Assembly (NCBI GenBank): GCA_023428025.1
Contig: JAEYZN010000038.1
Coordinates: 1-54,297 of the forward strand
Direction of reading: 5' to 3'
DNA from: Bacillota bacterium
Lineage (GTDB): Bacteria; Bacillota; Clostridia; Christensenellales; SZUA-584
DNA length: 54,297 bases
In this document: positions 32,620-41,461 of the stretch, in pieces
Position numbering within the stretch: position 1 is the stretch's first letter
Layout of the letters: each line of letters begins with the position of its first letter
Made by a program: the position numbers and the translations under genes
Notes under the pieces: generated by a model
Database searches by the model: none
What the model was told of the DNA's origin: nothing
Seen by the model: the letters and a program-made list of their open reading frames with translations, nothing else

Positions 32620-33595
32620 GGAGTTCAGACGCCTCTTTCTGGCGCTCATATTGCTGACCGTGCTCGCCGCAGTCGGCGGACTTCTGGTCTCCCCCGTTTC
32701 CGGGGCCGTCTCCGGCGGTTCCGCGCTGCTCATCTGCGCCGCCTCGCTGTTCATCACGCGCCAGCGCTACGAGAATATCCGGCGGCTGAATGAGTATCTG
32801 AAGCGAATCAACAGCGGAGACTACGCACTGGACGTGCGCGACAACACCGAGGGCGAGTTATCCATACTCAAGAGCGAGATATACAAGGTGACGGTGATGC
32901 TGCGTGAACGCAGCGAGCAGCTGCAAAAGGACAAGACGGCGCTACAGAACGCGCTGTCGGACATCTCCCACCAGCTCAAGACGCCCGTCACCTCCATGTT
33001 TGTGATGACCGACCTGCTGCTGGAGCCCGACCTCCCGCAGGACAGGCGGCTGGCTTTCACCGACCGCATCCGCGCCCAGCTGGAACGGCTGTCGTGGCTG
33101 GTATCGTCGCTGCTCAAGCTCTCCCGTCTGGATGCCAAAGCCGTTGTGTTCAGGCCCGTCAGGGTTCCGGCGGCACGGCTGCTGGAAAAAGCACTGGCGC
33201 CGCTGCGCATCCCCGCGGAGCTGAAGAATCTGACGCTGACGGTGAAGGACAACGGCGTTTCGGTCATCTGCGACGAAAACTGGACAGCCGAGGCGGTACT
33301 CAATATCGTCAAGAATTGCGTGGAGCACACGCCCGAAGGCGGCACGATCAATATCGCCGGCGACGAAAACCCACTCTTCGCGCAGCTGCTCATCGAGGAC
33401 AGCGGAGTGGGCATCAGTCCGGACGACCTGCCCCACATATTCACCCGCTTCTACCGGGGCAAAAACGCCGCGGACGACAGCGTGGGCATCGGCCTTGCCA
33501 TGGCGGCCACCATCGTGCAGGAACAGAGCGGGTCCATCGATGCAGGCCGCGCCGCATCCGGCGGCAGCGCCTTCACCCTCCGCTTCCCTAAATAA
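32606..33595 (+). CDS. Sensor histidine kinase
   Basis: 329 residues. Two closely spaced membrane helices (about 8-29 and 34-51) with almost no external loop, so it may sense through the membrane or a partner transporter. A HAMP-like linker leads to the H-box SDISHQLKTPVTS (His122), N-box NIVKNCVEHTPEGG, G1 DSGVGI and G2 GIGLAMA. The nearly absent sensor domain is characteristic of intramembrane-sensing kinases that read the flux of a BceAB-type transporter. Confidence 0.93.
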   Translation: MLRNREFRRLFLALILLTVLAAVGGLLVSPVSGAVSGGSALLICAASLFITRQRYENIRRLNEYLKRINSGDYALDVRDNTEGELSILKSEIYKVTVMLRERSEQLQKDKTALQNALSDISHQLKTPVTSMFVMTDLLLEPDLPQDRRLAFTDRIRAQLERLSWLVSSLLKLSRLDAKAVVFRPVRVPAARLLEKALAPLRIPAELKNLTLTVKDNGVSVICDENWTAEAVLNIVKNCVEHTPEGGTINIAGDENPLFAQLLIEDSGVGISPDDLPHIFTRFYRGKNAADDSVGIGLAMAATIVQEQSGSIDAGRAASGGSAFTLRFPK

Positions 33596-33620
33596 ATCTG
33601 TGCCAGAGAGGTGATCCATC

Positions 33621-34289
33621 ATGTTCACAGAAGTAAACGGCATGAATCTGTTCTATCAAAAAACAGGAGGCGGGCCTCCGCTGATTCTGCTGCACGGAAA
33701 CGGTGAAGACCATCACATTTTCGATAAAGCGGTTGAAGTGTTGAAAGATCGCTTTACCGTTTATGCCGTCGATACGCGCGGGCACGGGCAAAGCTCCCCC
33801 GTCAGCGCTTACCACTATGACGACATGGCCGGCGATATCCACGGTTTTGTCCTGCATCACGGCTTAGCTAAGCCCATATTGTACGGCTTCAGCGACGGCG
33901 GGATCGTCGGGCTTTTGCTTGCGGCCAAGCATCCCGGTCTGTTGTCCCGCCTCATCGTCAGCGGGGCCAACACGCATCCCTCCGGGTTGAAATGGTATTG
34001 GCTTTGCCTGTTCAGGGTCATCTATGCGCTGAAACGGTCGCCACAATTCAAGATGATGCTGGAGGAGCCGGATATCACTGCCGGCATGCTCCGGTCCATC
34101 ACCGTTCCCGCATACATCACCGCGGGTAGCCGGGATATCATCAGCAGACGGCACACTCAAAGCATCCACGAGAACATACCCGGCAGCTCGTTGAAGATAT
34201 TCAGTGGTGAAAACCACGGAAGTTACATCATCGGCAGTGATAAAATCGCGCGGTATTTGATTGACATTCTGGCAAAACGCGCAGAATAA
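33621..34289 (+). CDS. Alpha/beta hydrolase
   Basis: 222 residues, no signal peptide. Alpha/beta hydrolase fold with oxyanion segment LILLHGNGEDHH, nucleophile elbow YGFSDGG (Ser91), probable acid in TAGSRDIIS and the C-terminal His in SGENHGSYI. Substrate unknown. It lies between the kinase and transporter genes on the same strand, 25 bases after the kinase, so it may belong to the same response. The start has an AGAGGTG site. Confidence 0.88.
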   Translation: MFTEVNGMNLFYQKTGGGPPLILLHGNGEDHHIFDKAVEVLKDRFTVYAVDTRGHGQSSPVSAYHYDDMAGDIHGFVLHHGLAKPILYGFSDGGIVGLLLAAKHPGLLSRLIVSGANTHPSGLKWYWLCLFRVIYALKRSPQFKMMLEEPDITAGMLRSITVPAYITAGSRDIISRRHTQSIHENIPGSSLKIFSGENHGSYIIGSDKIARYLIDILAKRAE

Positions 34290-34333
34290 AGCGGTCCTGA
34301 CACTGCGCTATCACGATGGTTCATATCATTTCA

Positions 34334-34394
34334 GTCACCTGAACGTCAAGGTGACAAAACAGTCACCCATGTTGTCACCGCGCTGTCACATGGG
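34334..34394 (+). promoter_or_regulatory. GTCAC repeat array, probable operator of the ABC transporter genes
   Basis: GTCA words recur at 34334, 34345, 34362, 34374 and 34385, mostly about 11 bases apart, which is one helical turn. They also build two inverted repeats: GTCACC/GGTGAC (34334-34355) and CCCATGT/ACATGGG (34366-34394). Helically phased direct repeats are typical for OmpR-family regulators, and one is encoded 2 kb upstream. Confidence 0.55.
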
Positions 34395-34434
34395 TTGTTT
34401 ATTATGGCAGCATCAAGCAAACAAGGAGCCTTAT

Positions 34435-35118
34435 ATGGAAATCTTGAGAGTTGAAAATTTGACCAAAGTATACGGGACCGGCGAAGCCGCTGTGCATGCG
34501 CTGGACGGCGTCAGCTTTTCCGTGGAAAAAGGCGAGTTTGTCGCGATCGTCGGGTCCTCCGGGTCCGGCAAATCGACGCTGCTGCACATATTGGGCGGTG
34601 TGGACCGCCCAACCTCCGGCAAGGTGTTCGTGGACAACACGGATATCTATTCGCTGGATGAAACCAAGCTCGCGATATTCCGCCGCCGCCAGGTGGGCCT
34701 CATCTACCAGTTCTATAACCTGATCCCGGTGCTGGACGTGGAGGAGAACATCACGCTGCCGCTGCTGTTGGACGGGCGCAAGCCGGACAAAACACAGCTC
34801 GGCAGCATATTCGCATTGCTGGGTCTGGAGGACCGCAAGAAGCACCTGCCCAACCAGCTCTCAGGCGGGCAGCAGCAGCGCGTCTCCATCGGCCGCGCGT
34901 TGGTCAACAGCCCGGCGCTGGTGTTGGCTGACGAGCCCACCGGCAATCTGGACAGCAAAAACAGCGCGGACATCATCTCGCTTCTGCGCCATTCCAACCA
35001 GAAATACAACCAGACGCTGATACTCATCACGCACGACATGGGCATCGCGCTGCAGGCCGGGCGCATCATCTGCCTGGAAGACGGGCGCATCGTCCGTGAC
35101 GAGGTGACGCGCAAATGA
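34435..35118 (+). CDS. FtsX-type ABC transporter, ATP-binding protein (BceA/MacB-like)
   Basis: 227 residues. Walker A GSSGSGKSTLLH, Q-loop VGLIYQFYNLIPVLDVEENI, signature LSGGQQQRVSIGRAL and Walker B LVLADEPTGNLD, typical of the MacB/BceA/LolD group. ATG 34435 with AAGGAG is chosen. The frame is open upstream through the operator region but has no start signal. It pairs with the permease directly downstream (4-base ATGA overlap). Likely role: antimicrobial-peptide or envelope-stress response, inferred from the neighbouring two-component genes. Confidence 0.93.
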   Translation: MEILRVENLTKVYGTGEAAVHALDGVSFSVEKGEFVAIVGSSGSGKSTLLHILGGVDRPTSGKVFVDNTDIYSLDETKLAIFRRRQVGLIYQFYNLIPVLDVEENITLPLLLDGRKPDKTQLGSIFALLGLEDRKKHLPNQLSGGQQQRVSIGRALVNSPALVLADEPTGNLDSKNSADIISLLRHSNQKYNQTLILITHDMGIALQAGRIICLEDGRIVRDEVTRK

Positions 35119-37763
35119 ATGTGATGAAAAGCTTTACGCTACGCAGCCTCAGCCGCAACAAAAAGCGCACGGCTGTCACCATCATCGGCGTCGTCATATC
35201 CGCCGCGATGATCACCGCCGTAACCACGCTTTTCATATCATTTTTGAGTTTGATACAGCGCGACGCGATCGCCAGCGGCGGCAACTGGCACGCGGTCATC
35301 CATGATGTGCCCGCGGCCAATGCCAGCGTGATCGAGCAGGGCGGCGGGGTGGATGCCGCCATCGTGAACCGCGAGCTGGGCTGCGCTTTGATCAACAGTC
35401 AGGCGGATGATTCGGATACCAACATGAAACCGTACCTCTTTATCCAGCAGTACAACACGCCGGGGTTCGACCAGATGTCTGTCCGGCTGGTATCCGGGCG
35501 TCTGCCGGATAGTGAGAATGAAGTCATCGTATCCGAAAACCTCGCCAAGGGGTCGGACATCGCGTACGGCATCGGCGATGAAATCACGCTGGACGTCGGC
35601 CACCGTTACACGCCCGACGGCGCTCAGCTCGATGACAACTCATATTTTTACTACGAAACGGACGATACCGGCATAACAGCCGCAGAATCGTTCAAGGCTG
35701 AACAGTCCATGGCATTCACCGTCGTCGGCATCATGGAAGCGCCGGGCTTCGAGCAAAGCTGGGGCGCGGGCTTTGGTGTGCTGGGATACGTCGATCCCGC
35801 AGCGCTGTCTCCCGACGATACAGTCAACATGTACCTGACCGTGTCTCCGCTGGACCGCAGCATGTATGACACTATTCCGGCGCTGGCCGCCGAGGCCGGC
35901 GTATCCGAAGACAATGTGGCGTTCAACAAAGACCTGTTGCGTTACAGCGGTGTTGTGAAGGACGATAACGTCTATAACTTTATCGTTGGTTTTGCCGTGG
36001 TGATCATCATCATCATCATGGCCGCGTCCATCTCGCTGATCTACAACGCCTTCGCGATATCCGTGTCTGAGCGCACGCGGCAGCTCGGCCTGCTGTCCAG
36101 CGTGGGCGCCACCCGGCGTCAGAAGCGCGCCAGCGTCTACTTCGAGGGGCTGTTCATCGGCGCTGTCGGCATCCCTGTGGGCATCCTCGCCGGAATCGGG
36201 GGCATGGCCGTCACGCTGGCCGCCATACAGCCGCTGATGGAAAGCTTCCTCAATGTCTCGCAGGGGCTCACCCTCTCCCTTGCCATATCGCCCATCGCGC
36301 TGGTCGCGGATGTCGTGCTGTCCGCCGTCACGATATTCATCTCCGTATGGGTCCCGGCCCGGCGAGCCTCACGCATCACGCCGATCGACGCGATCCGCCA
36401 GACAGGCGATATCCGGCTCACCAGAAGGACGGTGCGCACCTCCCGGCTCACCCGGGCGCTGTTCGGCTTTGAAGCCGAGGTGGCGCTGAAGAACCTGAAG
36501 CGCAACCGCCGCAAATACCGCTCCACGGTGGTGTCGCTGGTCATCAGTCTGGTGCTGTTCCTCACCGTGTCCTCCTATGTACAGATAACGACCTCGATTT
36601 CCGGGGCCACATATGATGGCGCCAACTATGATATTGAGGTGAACTATGAGCGCATGAGCGACTCCGCGCGGGACAGCCTCAGCCAGCAGGTTCAGGCGCT
36701 GGACGGCATCACCGGCTACACCCGCTCCGCTTCCGTGTATGGCTACGTGCCGGTCACAGGCGATCAGCTGACCGAATTCGCGAAGGAATTTACCATTCGT
36801 CCGGACGGCGGCAGCTACCATGTTTATGTGCTGGGCCTGGACGATGCCAGCTTTGCCCGATACGCGCAGGCGGTGGGCGTCAATCCGGCGGATTATACGA
36901 ACACGGAGAATCCCAAAGCGATACTCATTAACCATGGGCAGGACAATATTTTCTCCGATGGCAACATGAAAAAGGCCACGGGCGATATCATGAACGTAAG
37001 GCCCGGCGACGTGTTCCCGTTCACTGCGGGCGAAGCGCCGGAGGATACCGGCGGGGCTGCTCTCCCCGTTTCTCTGCAGCTGACGGTGGGCGCTACGACG
37101 GATGAACGGCCCATGGGCAAGCTGATACAGGGCCTCTCCATGCCGTCGTTTGTGGTCAGCGCTCCCGTGTTCGAAGCGCTCGGGCAAAGCCTGAATGAAG
37201 AGGCTGTCAGAACCAACCTCAGCTACTCGGATTTTATGACGACGGAAGACGACATACTGCTGGAAAAGGACCTGACGGATCTCAACGCGCGCGTGCAGGA
37301 GGGCTACTATATATCCAACATCCACAGCGCAGCCCGCTCCGAGCAGAACCTGTCCACGTTCCTTGGCGTGTTCGTGTATGGCTTCATCGTGCTTATCAGC
37401 CTGATCTGTATCGCGAACATATTCAACACGGTGTCCACCAGCATCGCGCTGCGCCGGCGGGAGTTCGCCATGCTGCGCTCGGTGGGCATGACGCCGCAGA
37501 GCTTTAACCGTATGGTGCGCTTCGAGAGCATATTCTATGGCATAAAAGGGCTGCTCTGGGGCCTGCCCTTAAGCGTGCTTATCGCCTTTATGCTTTACCG
37601 CATGCAGCTCTCGGTGCTGTCGTCCGGCTTCACGCTGCCCTGGCTGAGCTATGGGGTCGCCGTGCTGATGATCCTGGTGATCGTCTTCTCCACCATGATG
37701 TATGCCACGCACCGCACCAAGAAAGAGAACATCATCGACGCCCTGAAGGAAGAAAACATCTGA
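35115..37763 (+). CDS. FtsX-type ABC transporter permease
   Basis: 882 residues with two FtsX domains. An N-terminal helix (about 20-45) is followed by an extracellular MacB-like domain (about 50-285), then three helices near 290-415 (VGFAVVIIIIIMAASISLI). Another helix follows near residue 475. A second extracellular domain and a last three-helix block are at about 755-870. This 1+3+1+3 layout is the usual macrolide-export/peptide-sensing permease plan. It lacks an obvious single 200-residue BceB loop, so substrate class is uncertain. It forms one transporter with the ATPase upstream. Confidence 0.9.
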   Translation: MNVMKSFTLRSLSRNKKRTAVTIIGVVISAAMITAVTTLFISFLSLIQRDAIASGGNWHAVIHDVPAANASVIEQGGGVDAAIVNRELGCALINSQADDSDTNMKPYLFIQQYNTPGFDQMSVRLVSGRLPDSENEVIVSENLAKGSDIAYGIGDEITLDVGHRYTPDGAQLDDNSYFYYETDDTGITAAESFKAEQSMAFTVVGIMEAPGFEQSWGAGFGVLGYVDPAALSPDDTVNMYLTVSPLDRSMYDTIPALAAEAGVSEDNVAFNKDLLRYSGVVKDDNVYNFIVGFAVVIIIIIMAASISLIYNAFAISVSERTRQLGLLSSVGATRRQKRASVYFEGLFIGAVGIPVGILAGIGGMAVTLAAIQPLMESFLNVSQGLTLSLAISPIALVADVVLSAVTIFISVWVPARRASRITPIDAIRQTGDIRLTRRTVRTSRLTRALFGFEAEVALKNLKRNRRKYRSTVVSLVISLVLFLTVSSYVQITTSISGATYDGANYDIEVNYERMSDSARDSLSQQVQALDGITGYTRSASVYGYVPVTGDQLTEFAKEFTIRPDGGSYHVYVLGLDDASFARYAQAVGVNPADYTNTENPKAILINHGQDNIFSDGNMKKATGDIMNVRPGDVFPFTAGEAPEDTGGAALPVSLQLTVGATTDERPMGKLIQGLSMPSFVVSAPVFEALGQSLNEEAVRTNLSYSDFMTTEDDILLEKDLTDLNARVQEGYYISNIHSAARSEQNLSTFLGVFVYGFIVLISLICIANIFNTVSTSIALRRREFAMLRSVGMTPQSFNRMVRFESIFYGIKGLLWGLPLSVLIAFMLYRMQLSVLSSGFTLPWLSYGVAVLMILVIVFSTMMYATHRTKKENIIDALKEENI

Positions 37764-37774
37764 CCAGATAGGAC

Positions 37775-37808
37775 AAACGGCCCCTTCGCGCATTGCGGAG
37801 GGGCGTTT
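37775..37808 (+). terminator. Intrinsic terminator of the ABC transporter operon
   Basis: AAACG-CCCCT-CGC arm pairs with GCG-AGGGG-CGTTT around a 5-base loop, followed by TCTTCTT. It lies 11 bases after the permease stop. Confidence 0.8.
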
Positions 37809-37855
37809 CTTCTTCCGCCAAAGTGGACCAAATTGTAAACATGCCGGACGCATAT

Positions 37856-37883
37856 TTTACATCTTTGGGTTTTATGTTATAAT
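37856..37883 (+). promoter_or_regulatory. Sigma-A promoter of mreC-mreD
   Basis: TTTACA (37856-37861), 16-base spacer and perfect TATAAT (37878-37883), about 30 bases before the mreC ribosome site. Confidence 0.7.
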
Positions 37884-37920
37884 GCATCTGCGCGGTCAAA
37901 AGGCCGTTCAAGGAGAAACC

Positions 37921-38772
37921 ATGCAGTTTTGGCGCAACCGGCCATTGATGATCACCATCATCGTGGTCATTATATTGCTCGTCGTTCTGGTTGTCACGGC
38001 GGGCGAAAACAATATGTCGGGCACCGAGAGCTTTGTCGGGAGCATCTTCACCCCTGTCCAGCGCGGGCTTTATTCGGCAACGGAAGCCATCGGAAATTTC
38101 TTTGACCGCATGTTCGCCGGCAGTGATCTTCAGACGGAGAACCTGGAGCTTAAGGCCCGGGTGGCTGAACTGGAGGGCCAGCTGGCCGACTATAACGCCA
38201 TCAAGGCGGAAAACGACCGGCTCAGCGCATTGCTCAATTTTGATACCAGCAAGCAGGACCTTGAATTCGTGACGGCCCGCGTCATCGGCAAAGCGCCGGG
38301 CCACTGGTTCAACATATTCATCATCGACGTGGGGCTCTCGCAGGGCATCAAGGTGGACATGCCCGTGGTTAACGGGGACGGCCTCGTGGGCCGCGTGGTG
38401 GACGTGGGCGCGGGCTTCAGTCGCGTGCTGGCCATCATCGATTCATCCAGCGGCGTGTCCGGCATTGTGGAGCGCACGCGCGACATCGGCATACTCTCGG
38501 GCACGGCCGGGTCCGGCGACGAAAGCTCCGAGCTGACGATGGGAAATCTGCCGCTTGATGCAGACCTGATGCCGGGCGACAAAGTCATCACATCGGGCCT
38601 CGCGGGCATATTCCCGAAGGGTATCGCCATCGGCGAGGTCACCGAGGTGCGCCCCAGCACGGATGGCATGCGCAATCAGGCGGTCGTCACGCCTTTGGCG
38701 GATTTTGAGCATCTTGAAGAGGTGATGATCATCACCACCAAGCCTGTGGATATCGAAGAGGCGCTCCAATGA
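37921..38772 (+). CDS. mreC: Rod shape-determining protein MreC
   Basis: 283 residues. An N-terminal membrane helix (about 10-28) is followed by a coiled coil (ENLELKARVAELEGQLADYNA region) and a two-lobed beta domain with GLSQGIKVDMPVVNGDGLVG. It organises the elongasome with RodA and PBP2 outside the membrane. ATG 37921 follows AAGGAG. An in-frame ATG at 37882 lies within the promoter zone. mreB is not next to it, unlike the common mreBCD order. Confidence 0.93.
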   Translation: MQFWRNRPLMITIIVVIILLVVLVVTAGENNMSGTESFVGSIFTPVQRGLYSATEAIGNFFDRMFAGSDLQTENLELKARVAELEGQLADYNAIKAENDRLSALLNFDTSKQDLEFVTARVIGKAPGHWFNIFIIDVGLSQGIKVDMPVVNGDGLVGRVVDVGAGFSRVLAIIDSSSGVSGIVERTRDIGILSGTAGSGDESSELTMGNLPLDADLMPGDKVITSGLAGIFPKGIAIGEVTEVRPSTDGMRNQAVVTPLADFEHLEEVMIITTKPVDIEEALQ

Positions 38773-39293
38773 GATATCTCTTTCTTGTGGTCACGGTCGT
38801 GGTCAATCTGGTATTCACCGGCGCCGTGTTCCCCAACATCAACATCATGGGCATATCGCCGGACATCATCGTCTGCACCATGGCGTCGCTGGCCGCACTG
38901 GAGAAAAGCCTCACCGGCGCTGCCATCGGGTTTGTCTGCGGACTCGCATTGGATATCATGTTTACCGGTACGATCGGCTTTTTTACGCTTCCGTATTTTC
39001 TTGTAGGCATGGGGCTGTATTTTGTCAGCAGCCGTTTTCATTATATCGACCCCGTGCTGCTCCCCACCGGGTTTGCCCTGGGCGGATTTCTCGTTAAAGA
39101 AGCCATCTCGGCGCTGCTGGCCTATATGGTGGGTCTGAATTTTTCTCTCGGACACCGTTTTTTGAGATACACCCTGCCGGAATTGCTGGCGACCGGCATA
39201 TTCATGCTGTTCATTCATCTCATATTCAAACGTCTCTACCGCTCCGGCGCCGTTCGCCCCAAGGGCATGGAAGACTTAAAAAAGCTCCTGTAA
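38769..39293 (+). CDS. mreD: Rod shape-determining protein MreD
   Basis: 174 residues with about five membrane helices and the conserved NINIMGISPDIIVCTMASLA segment. Integral partner of MreC in the elongation machinery. Its start overlaps the mreC stop by 4 bases, so the two are co-translated. PBP2, which frequently follows mreD, is found instead at 3872-6511. Confidence 0.9.
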   Translation: MRYLFLVVTVVVNLVFTGAVFPNINIMGISPDIIVCTMASLAALEKSLTGAAIGFVCGLALDIMFTGTIGFFTLPYFLVGMGLYFVSSRFHYIDPVLLPTGFALGGFLVKEAISALLAYMVGLNFSLGHRFLRYTLPELLATGIFMLFIHLIFKRLYRSGAVRPKGMEDLKKLL

Positions 39294-39315
39294 ATGTTAA
39301 AACTTCGCAACTTTT

Positions 39316-39352
39316 TTGATCCCCTCAGCGTCAAATGTTATAATGTTATAAT
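39316..39352 (+). promoter_or_regulatory. Promoter before the LCP gene with doubled -10
   Basis: TTGATC (39316-39321), 17-base spacer and TATAAT (39339-39344), with a second TATAAT 8 bases further (39347-39352). Two nearby starts are possible. Confidence 0.6.
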
Positions 39353-39393
39353 GATGCGTGTATGAATGCGCTTTCGCATTGAAGGAGCCCCGA

Positions 39394-41223
39394 ATGAAAA
39401 CCGACCGCAATGATATTTTTTCATATATGAAACGGAACAAGGCAGGCGAGACGGAACGCCCGTCTTCTGCCGATTCCATACAGATCAGCGATACGCATGT
39501 CTATAAGAATCTTACCGCCGGGCAGCGCCGCGAGCTGGACAGGGAGCAGGTCATGGCCATTCGCGCACAGAAGGAAGACGCGCGGCGGCAGGCGTTGGAA
39601 CAACGCCAGGCCCGAAAGGCCGAGCTGTATTCGATGACCCGCGTGGAAAGACAAGCCTTCCTTGAGGCCGACAAAATCAGAAAGCAACAGCAGGCACGGC
39701 AGCGCAAAGCCGAACAGGAAGCTCAGCGGGAAGACTTTCTTGCGCTTCCGCCCGCGGAAAAGAAGGCGCACAAAGCCGCTCAGGCACGGCTGAAACGGCT
39801 TCACAAGAGAGCGAGAAAGAGCTACGTGCCGCTTCAGATACTTAAATATGCGTTGCTGGCGGCGCTGCTGGCCGGGCTTGTCTATGCCGGCGATGTTGCC
39901 TACGGCGCTTTTATAGACAACGCCGCGGCTTTTGCCGATTCCGAACAGGCGCTCACCCGTCCGCCGGAAACCCCGACGCCGGAGGTCACGCCCGAAGCCA
40001 CGCAATCGGCCGCCGCCTCGCCCACCGCAGCGCCCACGCCCACGATGGACCCTTACGATCTGCTCTTGACGCAGGCCGACCTTGATTTCATGAAGGACCG
40101 TGTCAACATCCTCGTGCTCGGCATAGACGAAAGCCTGGAGCGCGCCAACTGGCAGTCGTTCCGCACCGACACGATGCTGCTGGTGTCCATCGATTTCGCG
40201 ACGAACGGCGTGTTCATGCTCTCGCTCCCGCGGGACAGCCTGGTGCCGATATACAACGGCGACAAGATCGACAAGATCAATTCGGCTTTCTCCTCGGGCG
40301 GCGGTTACAAAAAGAAGGGCTTCGAATACGCGATGAACACCGTCTCCATGACGCTGGGCGGCATACCGGTGAACCATTACGTGTGCTTCGACATGACGGT
40401 GGTCAAAGAGGTGGTCAACGCCATCGGCGGCCTTGACTATGATGTAGACGTCAACGTCAAGATGAACGGCCGCACCATCAGCAAGGGTTATCAGCATCTC
40501 GACGGCCAGCAGGTGCTGGACTATTGCCGCCAACGCCATGGCGACAGCGACATTGCCCGTGTGGACAGGCAGCAGCGCATGATCACCGCCATATTCAACG
40601 AGGTCAAAAGCACGGGGCAGATACAGGATATACCGGCGATATACACCGCCATCACCGGCAACATCTATACCGATCTCACACTCAAGCAGATCACGTCTCT
40701 GGCAGCCTTCGCGATGAATGTGGACCCCGCTAGTATCGCGCGATACACGCTGCCGGGAGATTTTCTCAACATCGACGGCACCAGCTTCTGGGGCGTGGAC
40801 CAGTACGAGAAGCGCAGCCTGATCAAGCAGCTGTACGGCGTCTCCATCAAGGTCAGCGACGCGGACGACGTGACCGCGCTGAAGGCCCTGGCCGACGAAA
40901 AACGGGCCGCCGTGGCCGCCGCCAACAGCCTCACCGCCAGCGCCGCGGCATGGATGAACGAGAATGCCGCCCATCTTACCGGCGCTGAGCAGAGCGAGCT
41001 GCAAAACCGCATCGCGGCGCTCGGCGCGCTCGCCGCCGTCAGGCAGCCGCAGGATGTCAGCCCCACCATCGCTCCCATCACGGCCGGCACGGCGGACTTG
41101 AGCGCATGGCTGGACGCGTTGAAGGCTACCGTCGCGGCACGCCTTGCTCCCACGCCAACCCCTCCGCCGGTGACGCCTGGGCCGGAAACGCCTCCAGCCG
41201 AGACTCCCGTGACAGCGCCATAG
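39394..41223 (+). CDS. LCP (LytR-CpsA-Psr) family cell-wall ligase
   Basis: 609 residues. Phosphotransferases of this family attach teichoic acids or other glycopolymers to peptidoglycan outside the membrane. The LCP core (about 230-420) is clear: VNILVLGIDESL, FRTDTMLLVSID, LSLPRDSLVP, KINSAF and LDYCRQRHGDSDIARVDRQQRM with its conserved arginines. Unusual is a long cytoplasmic N-terminus (about 1-147), charged and coiled-coil-like, before the single helix (148-167). A Pro/Thr-rich linker follows, and a Pro-rich tail ends the protein. ATG 39394 with AAGGAG is chosen over GTG 39358. Confidence 0.92.
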   Translation: MKTDRNDIFSYMKRNKAGETERPSSADSIQISDTHVYKNLTAGQRRELDREQVMAIRAQKEDARRQALEQRQARKAELYSMTRVERQAFLEADKIRKQQQARQRKAEQEAQREDFLALPPAEKKAHKAAQARLKRLHKRARKSYVPLQILKYALLAALLAGLVYAGDVAYGAFIDNAAAFADSEQALTRPPETPTPEVTPEATQSAAASPTAAPTPTMDPYDLLLTQADLDFMKDRVNILVLGIDESLERANWQSFRTDTMLLVSIDFATNGVFMLSLPRDSLVPIYNGDKIDKINSAFSSGGGYKKKGFEYAMNTVSMTLGGIPVNHYVCFDMTVVKEVVNAIGGLDYDVDVNVKMNGRTISKGYQHLDGQQVLDYCRQRHGDSDIARVDRQQRMITAIFNEVKSTGQIQDIPAIYTAITGNIYTDLTLKQITSLAAFAMNVDPASIARYTLPGDFLNIDGTSFWGVDQYEKRSLIKQLYGVSIKVSDADDVTALKALADEKRAAVAAANSLTASAAAWMNENAAHLTGAEQSELQNRIAALGALAAVRQPQDVSPTIAPITAGTADLSAWLDALKATVAARLAPTPTPPPVTPGPETPPAETPVTAP

Positions 41224-41232
41224 CACAAAGAC

Positions 41233-41263
41233 AAAAGCCGCCGGTTCATCCGGGCGGCTTTTT
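41233..41263 (+). terminator. Intrinsic terminator of the LCP gene
   Basis: AAAAGCCGCC pairs with GGCGGCTTTT around a short loop, followed by TGTTTTGT, 10 bases past the stop. Confidence 0.85.
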
Positions 41264-41461
41264 GTTTTGTCTGCGCATTTGCCTGCGCCAGCATAAAGGA
41301 GCATAAAAGCGGTTGCTGGTTTTGATTATAGCCAGATATAAAAATATTATACCGTGCATATATTTCCGCTAAATATATGCATAATTCGGGCACTCCGCTA
41401 TACTTGCACGGCGGACTTTGATATAATTAGTATAACAATCCAATCGGATAGGGGTGTCACC

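Noticed and set aside
39421..41304. 627-codon minus-strand open frame
   Set aside because: Antisense to the LCP gene, whose motifs are unmistakable. High GC produces long antisense frames.
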